From the NCBI GenBank assembly GCA_902464175.1, contig CABQHZ010000035.1, positions 1 through 16,749 on the forward strand: 16,749 bases of DNA, given 5' to 3'. Position numbers and translations under genes: made by a program. Position 1 is the first letter of the stretch, and the number at the start of each line of letters is the position of its first letter. Source of the DNA: an uncultured Collinsella sp. Lineage in GTDB: Bacteria > Actinomycetota > Coriobacteriia > Coriobacteriales > Coriobacteriaceae. Below the pieces are notes generated by a model, which saw only the letters and a program-made list of their open reading frames with translations, had not been told where the DNA came from and did not search any database. Positions 1 through 6,823 of this stretch are shown here, one piece after another.

Positions 1-2
1 TG

Positions 3-1004
3 CTGTCGTTGCCGCTCATGGTGTTCGCTTCGCGCTTTGAGTTCAAGCGGATGCTGCTCGGCGTGCTTGCCGTGTTCTCGCTGGGCCAGTTCCTGTCCGC
101 CGTGGCGCCGACCTACCCCATCTTGGTCTGCGCACGCCTGGTGGTCGCCTGCGCGCATGCCGTGTTCTGGTCGGTCGCCTCGATCATGGCGTCGCGCCTG
201 GTCGACACTCGTCACGGCGCGCTCGCCATCAGCATGATCGCCACGGGCTCGTCCATCGCACAGATCTTTGGCCTGCCGATCGGCCGCGCCATCGGCCTGG
301 CCGTGGGCTGGCGCATGACGTTTGCCGTGGTCGGGGCTTTTTCTGCCGTCGCGGTGGTGTACCAGGCCGCCGTGTTCCCGGCCATGCCGGCGGGTGAGCG
401 CTTTACCGTTAAACAGCTGCCCGAGCTGCTCAAGAACCCGTTCCTGATCGCGCTCTATGCGGTCACGGTGTTCATGTCGACCGGCTACTACGCGGGTTAC
501 AGCTATATCGAGCCGTTCCTGGCGCAAGTCGCGCACGTCGACGCGGGCGCCATCACCATGACGCTGACGGCGTTTGGCTGCTCCGGTCTGGTGGGCAGCT
601 GGCTGTTCGGCCGCCTGTTCGACGGGCACCGCTTCCCGTTTCTCGCGATCACGCTCTCCGGCGTGCCGCTGGCTCTGCTGCTCATGGGGCCGGCTGCAGC
701 GTCGCTCGCCGCGGTTCTCGCCGTCTGCGCGCTGTGGGGCTGCTGCGCCACGGCCTTTAACGTGGCGTTCCAGGCCGAGCTCATCAAGTACACGCCGGCG
801 GATTCGTCGGCCGTCGCCATGTCGATCTTCTCGGGCCTGTTTAACCTCGGCATCGGCACGGGCACCGCGATCGGCGGCGCCGTGGTTTCGGGTCCCGGTA
901 TCTCCTGGATTGGCTTCGCGGGCGGGGCGATTACCGTCGTGGGCGTCATCCTCGCCATTACGGTGCTGTTCCCGGCCATACGCCGCGCAAAGCCCGTCGC
1001 CTAA
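3..1004 (+). CDS. MFS efflux transporter, 5'-partial
   Basis: The reading frame is open from the window edge, so the start and the first transmembrane helix lie upstream; about 333 residues are visible. The protein is a run of hydrophobic helices separated by short basic loops, as in the roughly 400-residue, 12-helix major facilitator superfamily. The stretch GSSIAQIFGLPIGRAIG, followed by GWRMTF, resembles the antiporter motif C of helix 5 in drug/sugar efflux carriers of the DHA1 type (SotB/AraJ-like). The central hydrophilic loop (around AGERFTVKQLPELLKNP) separates the two six-helix halves. It is expected to sit in the cytoplasmic membrane and export a small molecule by proton antiport. 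The substrate cannot be told from sequence. It ends with TAA, followed 16 nt later by a long hairpin that may terminate it. The family is fairly sure; the subfamily is inference. Confidence 0.85.
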   Translation: MSLPLMVFASRFEFKRMLLGVLAVFSLGQFLSAVAPTYPILVCARLVVACAHAVFWSVASIMASRLVDTRHGALAISMIATGSSIAQIFGLPIGRAIGLAVGWRMTFAVVGAFSAVAVVYQAAVFPAMPAGERFTVKQLPELLKNPFLIALYAVTVFMSTGYYAGYSYIEPFLAQVAHVDAGAITMTLTAFGCSGLVGSWLFGRLFDGHRFPFLAITLSGVPLALLLMGPAAASLAAVLAVCALWGCCATAFNVAFQAELIKYTPADSSAVAMSIFSGLFNLGIGTGTAIGGAVVSGPGISWIGFAGGAITVVGVILAITVLFPAIRRAKPVA

Positions 1005-1020
1005 TCACGTTCCCTCATCA

Positions 1021-1085
1021 GTTGCGGTGGAATAGAGACTGTTTGCCCGGTTTATTGGTCTCAACAGTCCCTATTTCACCGCAAC
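1021..1085. repeat. 22-bp imperfect inverted repeat, possible terminator of the MFS gene
   Basis: Arm 1021-1042 (starts GTTGCGGTGG) pairs with arm 1064-1085 (ends TTCACCGCAAC). As RNA there are 20 Watson-Crick pairs, one G-U and one A-C mismatch. The 21-nt loop is 1043-1063. The right arm is followed by TTATTTTGGGGG, a weak U-rich tract, so a terminator function is possible but not textbook. The stem is much longer than a typical terminator stem, which suggests a dispersed palindromic repeat placed in the gap between the transporter and the amylase gene. Confidence 0.7.
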
Positions 1086-1157
1086 TTATTTTGGGGGAGG
1101 GGATGCTCGGCGGGCATACAATGGATGGCGTTGTGTTGAGCTTACCGGGAGGCTGCT

Positions 1158-2534
1158 ATGTGGGCATACGAGACGACGTTCTATCAGGTCTATCCGCTGG
1201 GCTTTTGCGGAGCTCCGCGCGAAAACGCCGCGCCCGTTGCCGAGGATGAACTCGCCCAGGCTGCCAACGCCGCGCCTAACCCCGATGCTCCCATTATGAA
1301 AATCGCCCAATGGGCCGACTACCTGCAGAAACTCGGCGTTGGCGCCGTGCTCATCAACCCGCCGCTCGAGTCCGATAGCCACGGCTACGATACACGCAGC
1401 CTGCGCCATATCGACCGTCGCCTGGGTGGGGACGCCGATTTTGCCGCCGTGTGCGAGACGCTGCATGCCCATGGCATCCGCGTGGTGCTCGATGCCGTCT
1501 TTAACCACGTTGGCCGCGGTTTTTGGGCCTTCCGCGACGTGCAGGAGCGCAAGTGGGACTCGCCCTACAAGGACTGGTTCCACATCAGCTTTGACGGCGA
1601 CTCGTGCTACGGCGACGGCTTTTGGTACGAGGGCTGGGAAGGCCATTTTGAGCTTGTGAAGCTCAACCTGCAAAACCCCGCCGTGGTCGATTACCTGCTT
1701 GAGTCCGTGCGCCGTTGGGCCGACGTCTTTGGCGTCGACGGCCTGCGCCTGGACGTTGCCTATATGCTCAACCGCGACTTTATGCGCCGCCTGCATACCT
1801 TTGCCCGCGAGCTCAAGCCCGATTTTGTGCTGATCGGCGAGACGCTCCACGGCGACTACAACCAGATTGTCAACGACGAGATGCTTGACTCCTGCACCAA
1901 CTACGAGTGCTACAAGGGCCTGTACTCCAGCTTTAACTCGGTCAACATGTTCGAGATTGCCCACTCGCTGCACCGCCAGTTTGGCGGCGATCCGTGGTGC
2001 ATCTACCGCGGCAAGCACCTGCTGTCGTTTGTCGACAACCACGATGTGCCGCGCCTGGCGAGTATCCTCACCGACAAGTCGTGCCTGCGTCCCGCCTATG
2101 GCATGCTCTTTGGCATGCCGGGCATCCCGTGCGTCTACTATGGTAGCGAGTGGGGGATTGTCGGTGAAAAGGGCGGCCCCGATGGCGACTGGGCGCTGCG
2201 ACCTGCGCTCGATGAGCCTGCGCCCAACGAGCTGACGGCATTTGTCAAGCAGCTCGCGCACCTGCGCTCGGCAAACGACGCGGCGGCCCGTGCCCTCAAC
2301 TACGGTGCCTATCGCAACGTGGTGATTCAGAACAAGCAGCTGCTGTTCGAGCGCGCTTGCGACGATGTGACGGTGCTCGTGGCGGTCAATGCCGTGAACG
2401 AGCCCTATACCTTTGGCGCCGGCGAGCTCAACGGGTCCTTTGTTGATCTGCTTGCCGACGACGCGCCGGCGGTCGAGCTGACGGGCACCCTTGAGCTTTC
2501 GCCCTACGAGGTGCGCTATCTGCTGAAGGCCTAA
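1158..2534 (+). CDS. GH13 alpha-amylase-family glycosidase, cytoplasmic
   Basis: 458 residues with a (beta/alpha)8-barrel glycoside hydrolase family 13 layout. All four conserved regions are visible: DAVFNHVG (region I), GLRLDVA with the nucleophile Asp199 (region II), LIGETLHG with acid/base Glu228 (region III) and FVDNHDVPR with the stabilising Asp296 (region IV). The family hydrolyses or transfers alpha-glucosidic bonds in starch-like oligosaccharides. There is no signal peptide, so it probably acts in the cytoplasm on imported maltodextrins. The short N-terminal start (MWAYETTFYQVYPLGF) goes straight into barrel strand 1, as in neopullulanase/maltogenic types without an N-terminal domain. 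The C-terminal 90 residues look like the usual beta domain. The start is supported by GGGAGG at 1147-1152. A TACAAT at 1117-1122 could be a -10 box, but no good -35 is seen. Exact specificity is unknown. Confidence 0.92.
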   Translation: MWAYETTFYQVYPLGFCGAPRENAAPVAEDELAQAANAAPNPDAPIMKIAQWADYLQKLGVGAVLINPPLESDSHGYDTRSLRHIDRRLGGDADFAAVCETLHAHGIRVVLDAVFNHVGRGFWAFRDVQERKWDSPYKDWFHISFDGDSCYGDGFWYEGWEGHFELVKLNLQNPAVVDYLLESVRRWADVFGVDGLRLDVAYMLNRDFMRRLHTFARELKPDFVLIGETLHGDYNQIVNDEMLDSCTNYECYKGLYSSFNSVNMFEIAHSLHRQFGGDPWCIYRGKHLLSFVDNHDVPRLASILTDKSCLRPAYGMLFGMPGIPCVYYGSEWGIVGEKGGPDGDWALRPALDEPAPNELTAFVKQLAHLRSANDAAARALNYGAYRNVVIQNKQLLFERACDDVTVLVAVNAVNEPYTFGAGELNGSFVDLLADDAPAVELTGTLELSPYEVRYLLKA

Positions 2535-2537
2535 CTT

Positions 2538-3101
2538 ATGACTGCGCCGGACGAGGGATATCAGCATATTGAGCATGGGTTTGAGCCCGTGTTTGACGAG
2601 CGCTCGCGCGTTTTGGTGTTGGGGTCGTTTCCCTCGGTGCTCTCGCGCGCCAACGCCTTCTATTATGGCAACCCTCAGAACCGGTTTTGGCGCGTGATGG
2701 CCGTGTGCCTTGGTGTGCCCGTGCAGCCCAACGAGGGGGACCCTTTGGCGAGCGGTGAGCCCGCGACACTCGGCGCCTCGATTGCCGTCAAGCGGGCTAT
2801 GCTGCTAAACGGCGGCGTGGCCCTGTGGGACGTGATCGAGAGTTGCGACATCAAGGGCTCGAGCGACGCCAGCATCAAAAATGTCGTTCCGGCGCATATT
2901 GAGCGCATTGCCGATGCGGCTCCTATCGAGGCTGTTGTTTGCAACGGTGGTACAGCCGGGCGGCTCTACAAACGCTATCTGCAAGAGCGGACGGGGTTGC
3001 CGGCTATCGTCTTGCCGTCGACGAGTCCCGCCAACGCGGCATGGCGTTTGGAGCGGCTTGTCGAGCGTTGGAGTGAAGCCGTTGACTGGGCAGCTCATTA
3101 A
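2538..3101 (+). CDS. DNA-deoxyinosine/uracil glycosylase, UDG family 6-like
   Basis: 187 residues, close to the usual size of the hypoxanthine-DNA glycosylase branch of the uracil-DNA glycosylase superfamily. Visible motifs are VLGSFPS at residues 27-33, FYYGNPQNRFW at 41-51 (substrate-pocket and catalytic-loop region), LWDVIESCDIKGSSDASI at 96-113 and the second-motif-like LPSTSPAN at 159-166. Members excise deaminated bases (hypoxanthine, sometimes uracil) to start base excision repair. It starts 3 nt after the amylase stop with only a weak GAAGG upstream, so translational coupling in a two-gene unit is likely. The functional link with the amylase is not obvious. It ends 1 nt before the convergent gene's stop at 3103, with no terminator hairpin between them. 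The superfamily assignment is strong; the preferred base is inferred from the family. Confidence 0.88.
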   Translation: MTAPDEGYQHIEHGFEPVFDERSRVLVLGSFPSVLSRANAFYYGNPQNRFWRVMAVCLGVPVQPNEGDPLASGEPATLGASIAVKRAMLLNGGVALWDVIESCDIKGSSDASIKNVVPAHIERIADAAPIEAVVCNGGTAGRLYKRYLQERTGLPAIVLPSTSPANAAWRLERLVERWSEAVDWAAH

Positions 3102-3102
3102 T

Positions 3103-3774
3103 TTAGATTATTGATTGAGTGCGGGCGCCGAGGTGTTTCAGAACGCCTCGCCAGATCGGCACGGGCACGGCTGGCTCGGCGCAAGCCATGCCGTCGGCGT
3201 CGACGTCCTCGGCATTACCACCACCAAGTCGCTGCGCATGCTCAACCGAACAGCCCATACGAACGGCGCCTACGAGCTTGTCCATCGCTTCCGAAAACGG
3301 TCGCCGCAAGAGTCCCATGCGCGGTGAGTGACGAAGCGCCGCGAAGCCGCTGCCGGTACAGGCGACAACGCCGCCGCACCATGACAGCCCACGAAGGTCG
3401 CACGCCGCTCGCAGACGCACGACGAGCCCGTGTGCTCGCTCCAGGCCGCCGATGTCGGCCTGGACAACAACGTAGGCACGCGTCCCTGCGCCGCCAAAGC
3501 GGTCGAGCACCTGCTCAATGGGCGCCATCGCTTCATCATTGGGTGCATCTTCAACGGCGAACACAATGCCATCGGCGGTACCGGCAACGCTGCCGGCATC
3601 ATCCGCCTCCAAGTCGACTGGATGGGGGAGTGCGGTGCCGGAAATCTGTGCATAGGCGGCGATGGCATCCTGCAGGTCCCAGAGCAAAAACTCAAGATCG
3701 GCGCTCTTGGGAATACTGATATACGCAATGGTTTGCAGCGTTTTTGGTACATCGCCGCGTGCGGTTGTCTCCAT
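3103..3774 (-). CDS. Hypothetical protein, possibly flavodoxin-fold related
   Basis: 223 residues on the minus strand. The start is supported by a strong AAAGGAGG Shine-Dalgarno (complement of 3778-3785) just before the ATG at 3774. I do not firmly recognise the family. The N-terminal segment LQTIAYISIPKSADLEFLLWDLQDAI, the middle TRAYVVVQADIGG and the later LSWCGGVVACTGSGF alternate hydrophobic strands with helices, like an alpha/beta (Rossmann or flavodoxin-like) fold. The tail PRMGLLRRPFSEAMDKLVGAVRMG resembles the C-terminal helices of small NAD(P)H-dependent flavin reductases; this is a weak resemblance only. No signal peptide or membrane segment is seen. It lies tail-to-tail with the glycosylase and head-to-head with the aminotransferase. 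The overlapping plus-strand frames lack such a ribosome site and are Arg/Ser/Pro-rich, typical of shadow frames. Confidence 0.75.
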   Translation of the reverse strand: METTARGDVPKTLQTIAYISIPKSADLEFLLWDLQDAIAAYAQISGTALPHPVDLEADDAGSVAGTADGIVFAVEDAPNDEAMAPIEQVLDRFGGAGTRAYVVVQADIGGLERAHGLVVRLRAACDLRGLSWCGGVVACTGSGFAALRHSPRMGLLRRPFSEAMDKLVGAVRMGCSVEHAQRLGGGNAEDVDADGMACAEPAVPVPIWRGVLKHLGARTQSII

Positions 3775-3867
3775 GCCGCCTCCTTTCCGGTTGGTTTCCG
3801 TTTAGGTTACACCGTCCGGCGGCGTTCCGCCGCGCTATCCTAGTGCAACCCTTACGAAAGGAACGCC

Positions 3868-5004
3868 ATGCGCCTGCCCATGAATACCTCGCTTGCCACG
3901 CTCAAGCCCTCCGGCATCCGCCGAATCAACGCACTCGCCGCGCAGCATCCGGGATGCATTGCGCTTGCGCTCGGTGAGCCCGATTTTCCCACGCCCGATG
4001 TGGTTAGCGCCGAGGTGACTGCTTCGTTGGACCGCGGCGACACGCACTATCCGCCCAACAACGGTCGCCCCGCCCTGCGCGAGGCACTGTCCGAATATAT
4101 GGGTGACGCGGGTCTGGAGTTTTCCGCCGATGAGGTCATCCTGACCGACGGCGCGACCGAGGCCCTGTCGGCAACATTCATGGCCATGCTCAACCCCGGC
4201 GACGAGGTCATTATCCCCACGCCGGCTTTTGGCCTGTACGAGAGCATCGTCGTAGCCAATCACGCCAAGGCGGTCTTTTTGGATACAGAGCCTGCGCAAT
4301 TTCAGATTGACGAGGATGCGCTTCGCGCCTGTGTGACCCCGGCGACCAAGGCCATCGTTATCTGCTCGCCCAACAATCCCACGGGCTGCATTCTCAACGC
4401 GGCATCGCTCGACGCCGTGGCGCGCGTGGCAGAGCAGGCGGGCATCTACGTAGTCTGCGACGACGTATACAACCGCCTCGTCTATGTGGACGGCTACGAG
4501 CGCTTCGCCCAGCGACACCCGGAGCTGCGCGAGCAGACGGTGATCATTGAGAGCTTCTCCAAACCTTGGGCCATGACCGGCTGGCGCTTGGGCTGGCTTG
4601 CAGCCGCAGCCCCCGTCATCGCCGAGATCGCAAAAGCCCACCAATACCTAGTATCGAGCGCCGTCTCCTTCGAAATGGACGCTGCTGCCCGAGCCCTCAC
4701 CGTCGACCCCACTCCCATGCTCGAAGTCTACCGAGCCCGCCGCAAGCGCGTGCTCTCAGCCTTAAACGCCATGGGCCTCGACGTAGTGGAACCAGCCGGC
4801 GCCTTCTACGCCTTCCCCAGCATTAAACAGTACGGCCTAACAAGCGAAGATTTCTGCATCAAAGCCATCAACGAAGCCAACGTAGCCCTAGTCCCCGGAG
4901 ACTGCTTCGGAACCGAAGGCCACATCCGCCTTAGCTACTGCGTCTCCGACCAAGATTTGGACGAAGGCCTCCACCGCCTGTCCACCTTCATTTCGACTTT
5001 GTAG
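3868..5004 (+). CDS. PLP-dependent class I/II aminotransferase
   Basis: 378 residues, typical for fold-type I aminotransferases. Seen are the substrate-binding LALGEPDFPTP near the N-terminus, THYPPNNGRPALREA, SPNNPTG (Asn170 region), CDDVYNRLVY (Asp199/Tyr201 contact the cofactor ring) and SFSKPWAMTGWRLGW with the Schiff-base Lys232 and phosphate-binding Arg240. The family moves amino groups between an amino acid and a 2-oxo acid; the substrate is unknown, with aspartate or aromatic types most likely. The start uses GAAAGGAA at 3857-3864. The gene is transcribed divergently from the unknown minus-strand gene across a 93-bp gap containing a GCGGC-gttcc-GCCGC hairpin. Oddity: from about 4645 to the stop, codon use changes abruptly to GAA, GTA, CTA, TTA, TCA, CGA and GGA. 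No terminator is seen downstream; the E1 palindrome begins 58 nt later. Confidence 0.92.
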   Translation: MRLPMNTSLATLKPSGIRRINALAAQHPGCIALALGEPDFPTPDVVSAEVTASLDRGDTHYPPNNGRPALREALSEYMGDAGLEFSADEVILTDGATEALSATFMAMLNPGDEVIIPTPAFGLYESIVVANHAKAVFLDTEPAQFQIDEDALRACVTPATKAIVICSPNNPTGCILNAASLDAVARVAEQAGIYVVCDDVYNRLVYVDGYERFAQRHPELREQTVIIESFSKPWAMTGWRLGWLAAAAPVIAEIAKAHQYLVSSAVSFEMDAAARALTVDPTPMLEVYRARRKRVLSALNAMGLDVVEPAGAFYAFPSIKQYGLTSEDFCIKAINEANVALVPGDCFGTEGHIRLSYCVSDQDLDEGLHRLSTFISTL

Positions 5005-5061
5005 TCCTCAGGGATGCAACACATCAGCCCACCGACCCAAGCATTATGAGTGGGGCGCGCC

Positions 5062-5269
5062 GGCCAACGGACACGAGGATTCGCAGCAAAGGCAACGTAG
5101 CTCCGACCGGGAGGGGCAGGGCGAGTTTTCCGTAGATTCCGCACGAGCCGAAGGCCACTTAATGTGGCCTTCGTGCGAGCCCAGGACTTGACCGAGCGGA
5201 AAACTCGCCCTGCCCCTCCCGGTCGGAGCGTATGCAGGGTTTGTGTACGAATCCTCGTGTCCGTTGACC
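5062..5269. repeat. Nested palindromic element E1, copy 1 of a shared-core family
   Basis: Three layers are visible. The outer arms 5062-5083 and 5248-5269 are 22 nt with one mismatch. The inner arms 5100-5132 and 5197-5229 are 33 nt and perfectly complementary (left arm starts GCTCCGACCGGGAGGGGCAG). The 64-nt core 5133-5196 contains TTCCGCACG, a hairpin GAAGGCCAC-TTAAT-GTGGCCTTC enclosed by CGCACG/CGTGCG, and CAGGACT. The 16-18 nt between outer and inner arms are only loosely complementary. The same core blocks recur in E2 (16369-16505), where the arms are unrelated in sequence. The right outer arm ends with the TTGACC -35 box of the rplJ promoter. No open frame of note and no U-tract follow, so it is not a simple terminator or an insertion sequence. 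Confidence 0.85.
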
Positions 5270-5292
5270 GACGCCGGGGTCCCCGCCATAAT
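5264..5292 (+). promoter_or_regulatory. rplJ-rplL promoter, sigma70-type
   Basis: TTGACC (5264-5269) and CATAAT (5287-5292) are separated by exactly 17 bp, a near-consensus housekeeping promoter. Transcription would start near 5299, just before the L10 leader. The -35 hexamer is the last six bases of the right outer arm of palindrome E1. Confidence 0.75.
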
Positions 5293-5310
5293 ACTTTCGG
5301 TTCACGCACG

Positions 5311-5390
5311 AATCCGCTGCCAGAGACAGCCGGCGCAAACGGGCTTTGCCCGCGAGCTTAATGGGATATCCCGCCAGCCGAGGTGGTCGA
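5311..5390 (+). ncRNA. Ribosomal protein L10 leader, autoregulatory mRNA structure
   Basis: The 5' leader of rplJ shows the L10-leader layout: CCAGAGACAGCCGGCG on the 5' side and CCGCCAGCCGAGGTGG on the 3' side, which can form the basal kink-turn stem. Between them are two hairpins, GGGC-ttt-GCCC and the self-complementary GGGATATCCC, separated by GAGCTTAAT. In known cases L10 (or the L10-L12 complex) binds this leader and represses its own operon. Here an intrinsic terminator follows directly, which suggests control by attenuation. Boundaries are approximate. Confidence 0.75.
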
Positions 5391-5406
5391 GTAGATATGT
5401 CTTCTC

Positions 5407-5443
5407 GCCCCCGTCGCTCATGCAGCGCGGGGGCTTTCTTTTT
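5407..5443 (+). terminator. Intrinsic attenuator in the rplJ leader
   Basis: GCCCCCG (5407-5413) pairs with CGGGGGC (5428-5434). After a bulged T, CGCT pairs with AGCG around a CATGC loop. TTTCTTTTT follows at once. It lies between the L10 leader and the rplJ start, so it can only be a leader terminator that sets read-through into rplJ-rplL. Confidence 0.85.
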
Positions 5444-5508
5444 GGACATGCCCCCGTCACGTCCTTGTGGCGGACCGTGCCCGGAAAGAATTCGAGGAGG
5501 TGTAATTC

Positions 5509-6030
5509 ATGCCCCAGCAGTACAAAATCGACAAGGTTGCAGAGATCGAGTCCCGTATCGCCGAGAACGCCGGTCTGTTCGTCGTCAACTACAACGGTCT
5601 GACGGTTAAGCAGGCTCAGGAGCTGCGTCATCAGCTTCGCGAGTGCGGCGCCGAGATGAAGGTCTACAAGAACAACCTGGTCAAGATCGCTCTCAAGAAC
5701 CAGGAGCAGCCCGAGATCGACGAGATCCTCGCCGGCCCCGTCGCTTATGTGTTCTACGAGACCGAGCCGGTCGAGGCCGCTAAGGCCCTTAAGGACTTCT
5801 CCGCTAAGTCCAAGGGCGTCCTTGAGATCAAGGGCGGTATCTCCGACGGCAAGGCCGTTTCCGCTGATGATGTTAAGGCTATCGCCGAGCTGCCCACCAA
5901 GGATCAGCTTCTCGGCCAGATCGCCGGTCTCATCTCCGGTTTCGCTCGCGACATCGCTGTCTGCGTCAACGGCGTTTCCTCTGGTCTCGCTCGTTCGATC
6001 CAGCAGGTCTCCGAGCAGAAGGCAGCCTAG
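5509..6030 (+). CDS. rplJ: 50S ribosomal protein L10
   Basis: 173 residues, the normal length for bacterial L10 (uL10). The N-terminal rRNA-binding domain shows KIDKVAEIESRIAENAGLFV and NYNGLTVKQAQELRHQLRE, then KVYKNNLVKIAL, all typical. The C-terminal helices (from about LPTKDQLLGQIAGLISG) carry the binding sites for L7/L12 dimers, forming the ribosomal stalk base that recruits translation GTPases. The start is fixed by GAGGAGG at 5494-5500, 8 nt before the ATG. It follows the L10 leader and attenuator and is 102 nt upstream of rplL. The usual upstream partners rplK-rplA are not here; an aminotransferase gene lies upstream instead. Confidence 0.98.
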   Translation: MPQQYKIDKVAEIESRIAENAGLFVVNYNGLTVKQAQELRHQLRECGAEMKVYKNNLVKIALKNQEQPEIDEILAGPVAYVFYETEPVEAAKALKDFSAKSKGVLEIKGGISDGKAVSADDVKAIAELPTKDQLLGQIAGLISGFARDIAVCVNGVSSGLARSIQQVSEQKAA

Positions 6031-6045
6031 TCGCTGTTTTCACCC

Positions 6046-6113
6046 GCGGCGGCAACGCCGCACCCCTGGCGCATTCGCGCCGTGTTTTAACTGATCTCCG
6101 TGCATCCGCACGG
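6046..6113 (+). other. Three consecutive tetraloop hairpins in the rplJ-rplL spacer
   Basis: The spacer holds GCGGCG-gcaa-CGCCGC (6046-6061, a GNRA-type loop), GGCGC-attc-GCGCC (6068-6081, followed by GTGTTTT) and CCGTGC-atcc-GCACGG (6098-6113). The last ends a few bases before the rplL Shine-Dalgarno. They could act in mRNA processing, stability or partial termination. This helps explain how L12 could be made in excess over L10, but the role is inference. Confidence 0.6.
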
Positions 6114-6132
6114 AAACCGAAAGGACTTAGAA

Positions 6133-6510
6133 ATGGCTAAGCTTACCACCGATGAGATCATCGATGCTCTTAAGGAAATGACCCTTCTCGAGGCTTCCGA
6201 GCTCGTCAAGGCTATCGAGGACACCTTCGGCGTTTCCGCCGCTGCTCCTGCCGCTGTTGTCGCCGCTCCCGCTGCTGGCGCTGCTGAGGCCGAGGAGAAG
6301 ACCGAGTTTGACGTCGTGCTCGAGGGCTTCGGCGACAACAAGATCCAGGTCATCAAGGCCGTCCGTGAGCTCACCAACCTTGGCCTGAAGGAGGCCAAGG
6401 AGGTCGTCGAGGGCGCTCCCAAGGCTGTTCTCGAGGGTGCCAAGAAGGAGGACGCCGAGGCTGCCAAGGAGAAGCTCGAGGCTGCTGGCGCTGCTGTCAC
6501 CCTCAAGTAA
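6133..6510 (+). CDS. rplL: 50S ribosomal protein L7/L12
   Basis: 125 residues, the usual length for bL12. The N-terminal dimerisation domain ([20 protein letters not shown]) is followed by an Ala-rich flexible hinge (about residues 36-55) and a C-terminal globular domain with [20 protein letters not shown], the highly conserved EVRE-like [21 protein letters not shown] segment that touches elongation factors, and a final [13 protein letters not shown]. The ATG at 6133 was chosen because MAKL is the canonical start and GAAAGGA lies at 6119-6125. An in-frame upstream start at 6100 would add 11 residues and lie inside a hairpin, so it is unlikely. A strong terminator follows. Confidence 0.98.
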   Translation: MAKLTTDEIIDALKEMTLLEASELVKAIEDTFGVSAAAPAAVVAAPAAGAAEAEEKTEFDVVLEGFGDNKIQVIKAVRELTNLGLKEAKEVVEGAPKAVLEGAKKEDAEAAKEKLEAAGAAVTLK

Positions 6511-6537
6511 TCAGGCTTTCTCGCCAGATTCCTTTGC

Positions 6538-6576
6538 AGACGGGGTTCGCATTGCGAGCCCCGTCTTTTTATTTTT
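6538..6576 (+). terminator. Rho-independent terminator after rplL
   Basis: AGACGGGGTTCGC (6538-6550) pairs fully, with one G-T, to GCGAGCCCCGTCT (6554-6566) around an ATT loop and runs into TTTTTATTTTT. It separates rplJL from galU and rpoBC. Confidence 0.93.
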
Positions 6577-6699
6577 CGGTCCCTCGGCATCGGTTGCTCA
6601 AACTGCCATGTTCTGTGATTTGCGTCGTATCGGGTGCCCTGCCGTTGGGCAATAAAATTGCACCATTCGAGCAATAATTTGCGTTGACCTGCTGAAGAA

Positions 6700-6727
6700 T
6701 TGTCTCTGCCTTGTAGCGACATATAGT
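6700..6727 (+). promoter_or_regulatory. Possible galU promoter
   Basis: TTGTCT (6700-6705) and TATAGT (6722-6727) are 16 bp apart, within the 247-bp gap after the rplL terminator. A second -35-like TTGACC lies at 6684-6689 but has no well-spaced -10 box. The gap also holds small inverted repeats (GCAAT-aaa-ATTGC near 6650-6662). The hexamers are only fair matches. Confidence 0.4.
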
Positions 6728-6823
6728 TCCAGCGGTAAGATGCTTGGGTATCGCAATTTGGTCTGCGGCTGTGCGCCGCACGCACGGGGCGCTTTTGCGC
6801 CTGCGAAAGGATCTTTGAATAAC

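Noticed and set aside
1086..2576. A 496-codon minus-strand frame opposite the GH13 gene
   Set aside because: It is a codon-register shadow of the amylase gene, whose catalytic motifs and ribosome site are clear.
3111..3719. Plus-strand frames opposite the unknown minus-strand gene
   Set aside because: They are Arg/Pro-rich with no ribosome site, whereas the minus-strand frame has AAAGGAGG before its ATG and a balanced composition. The choice is likely but not certain.
5062..5269. E1 as an insertion sequence or classic MITE
   Set aside because: No transposase, no target-site duplication seen, and its arms are not shared with E2, unlike the constant terminal repeats of such elements.
5164..5449. 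Small frames on both strands over E1 and the rplJ leader
   Set aside because: They run through palindromes, the leader RNA and the attenuator, have no ribosome sites, and translate to low-complexity sequence.
6684..6689. TTGACC as the galU -35 box
   Set aside because: The nearest -10-like hexamer (TTGTAG) is 21 bp away, too far for a standard promoter.
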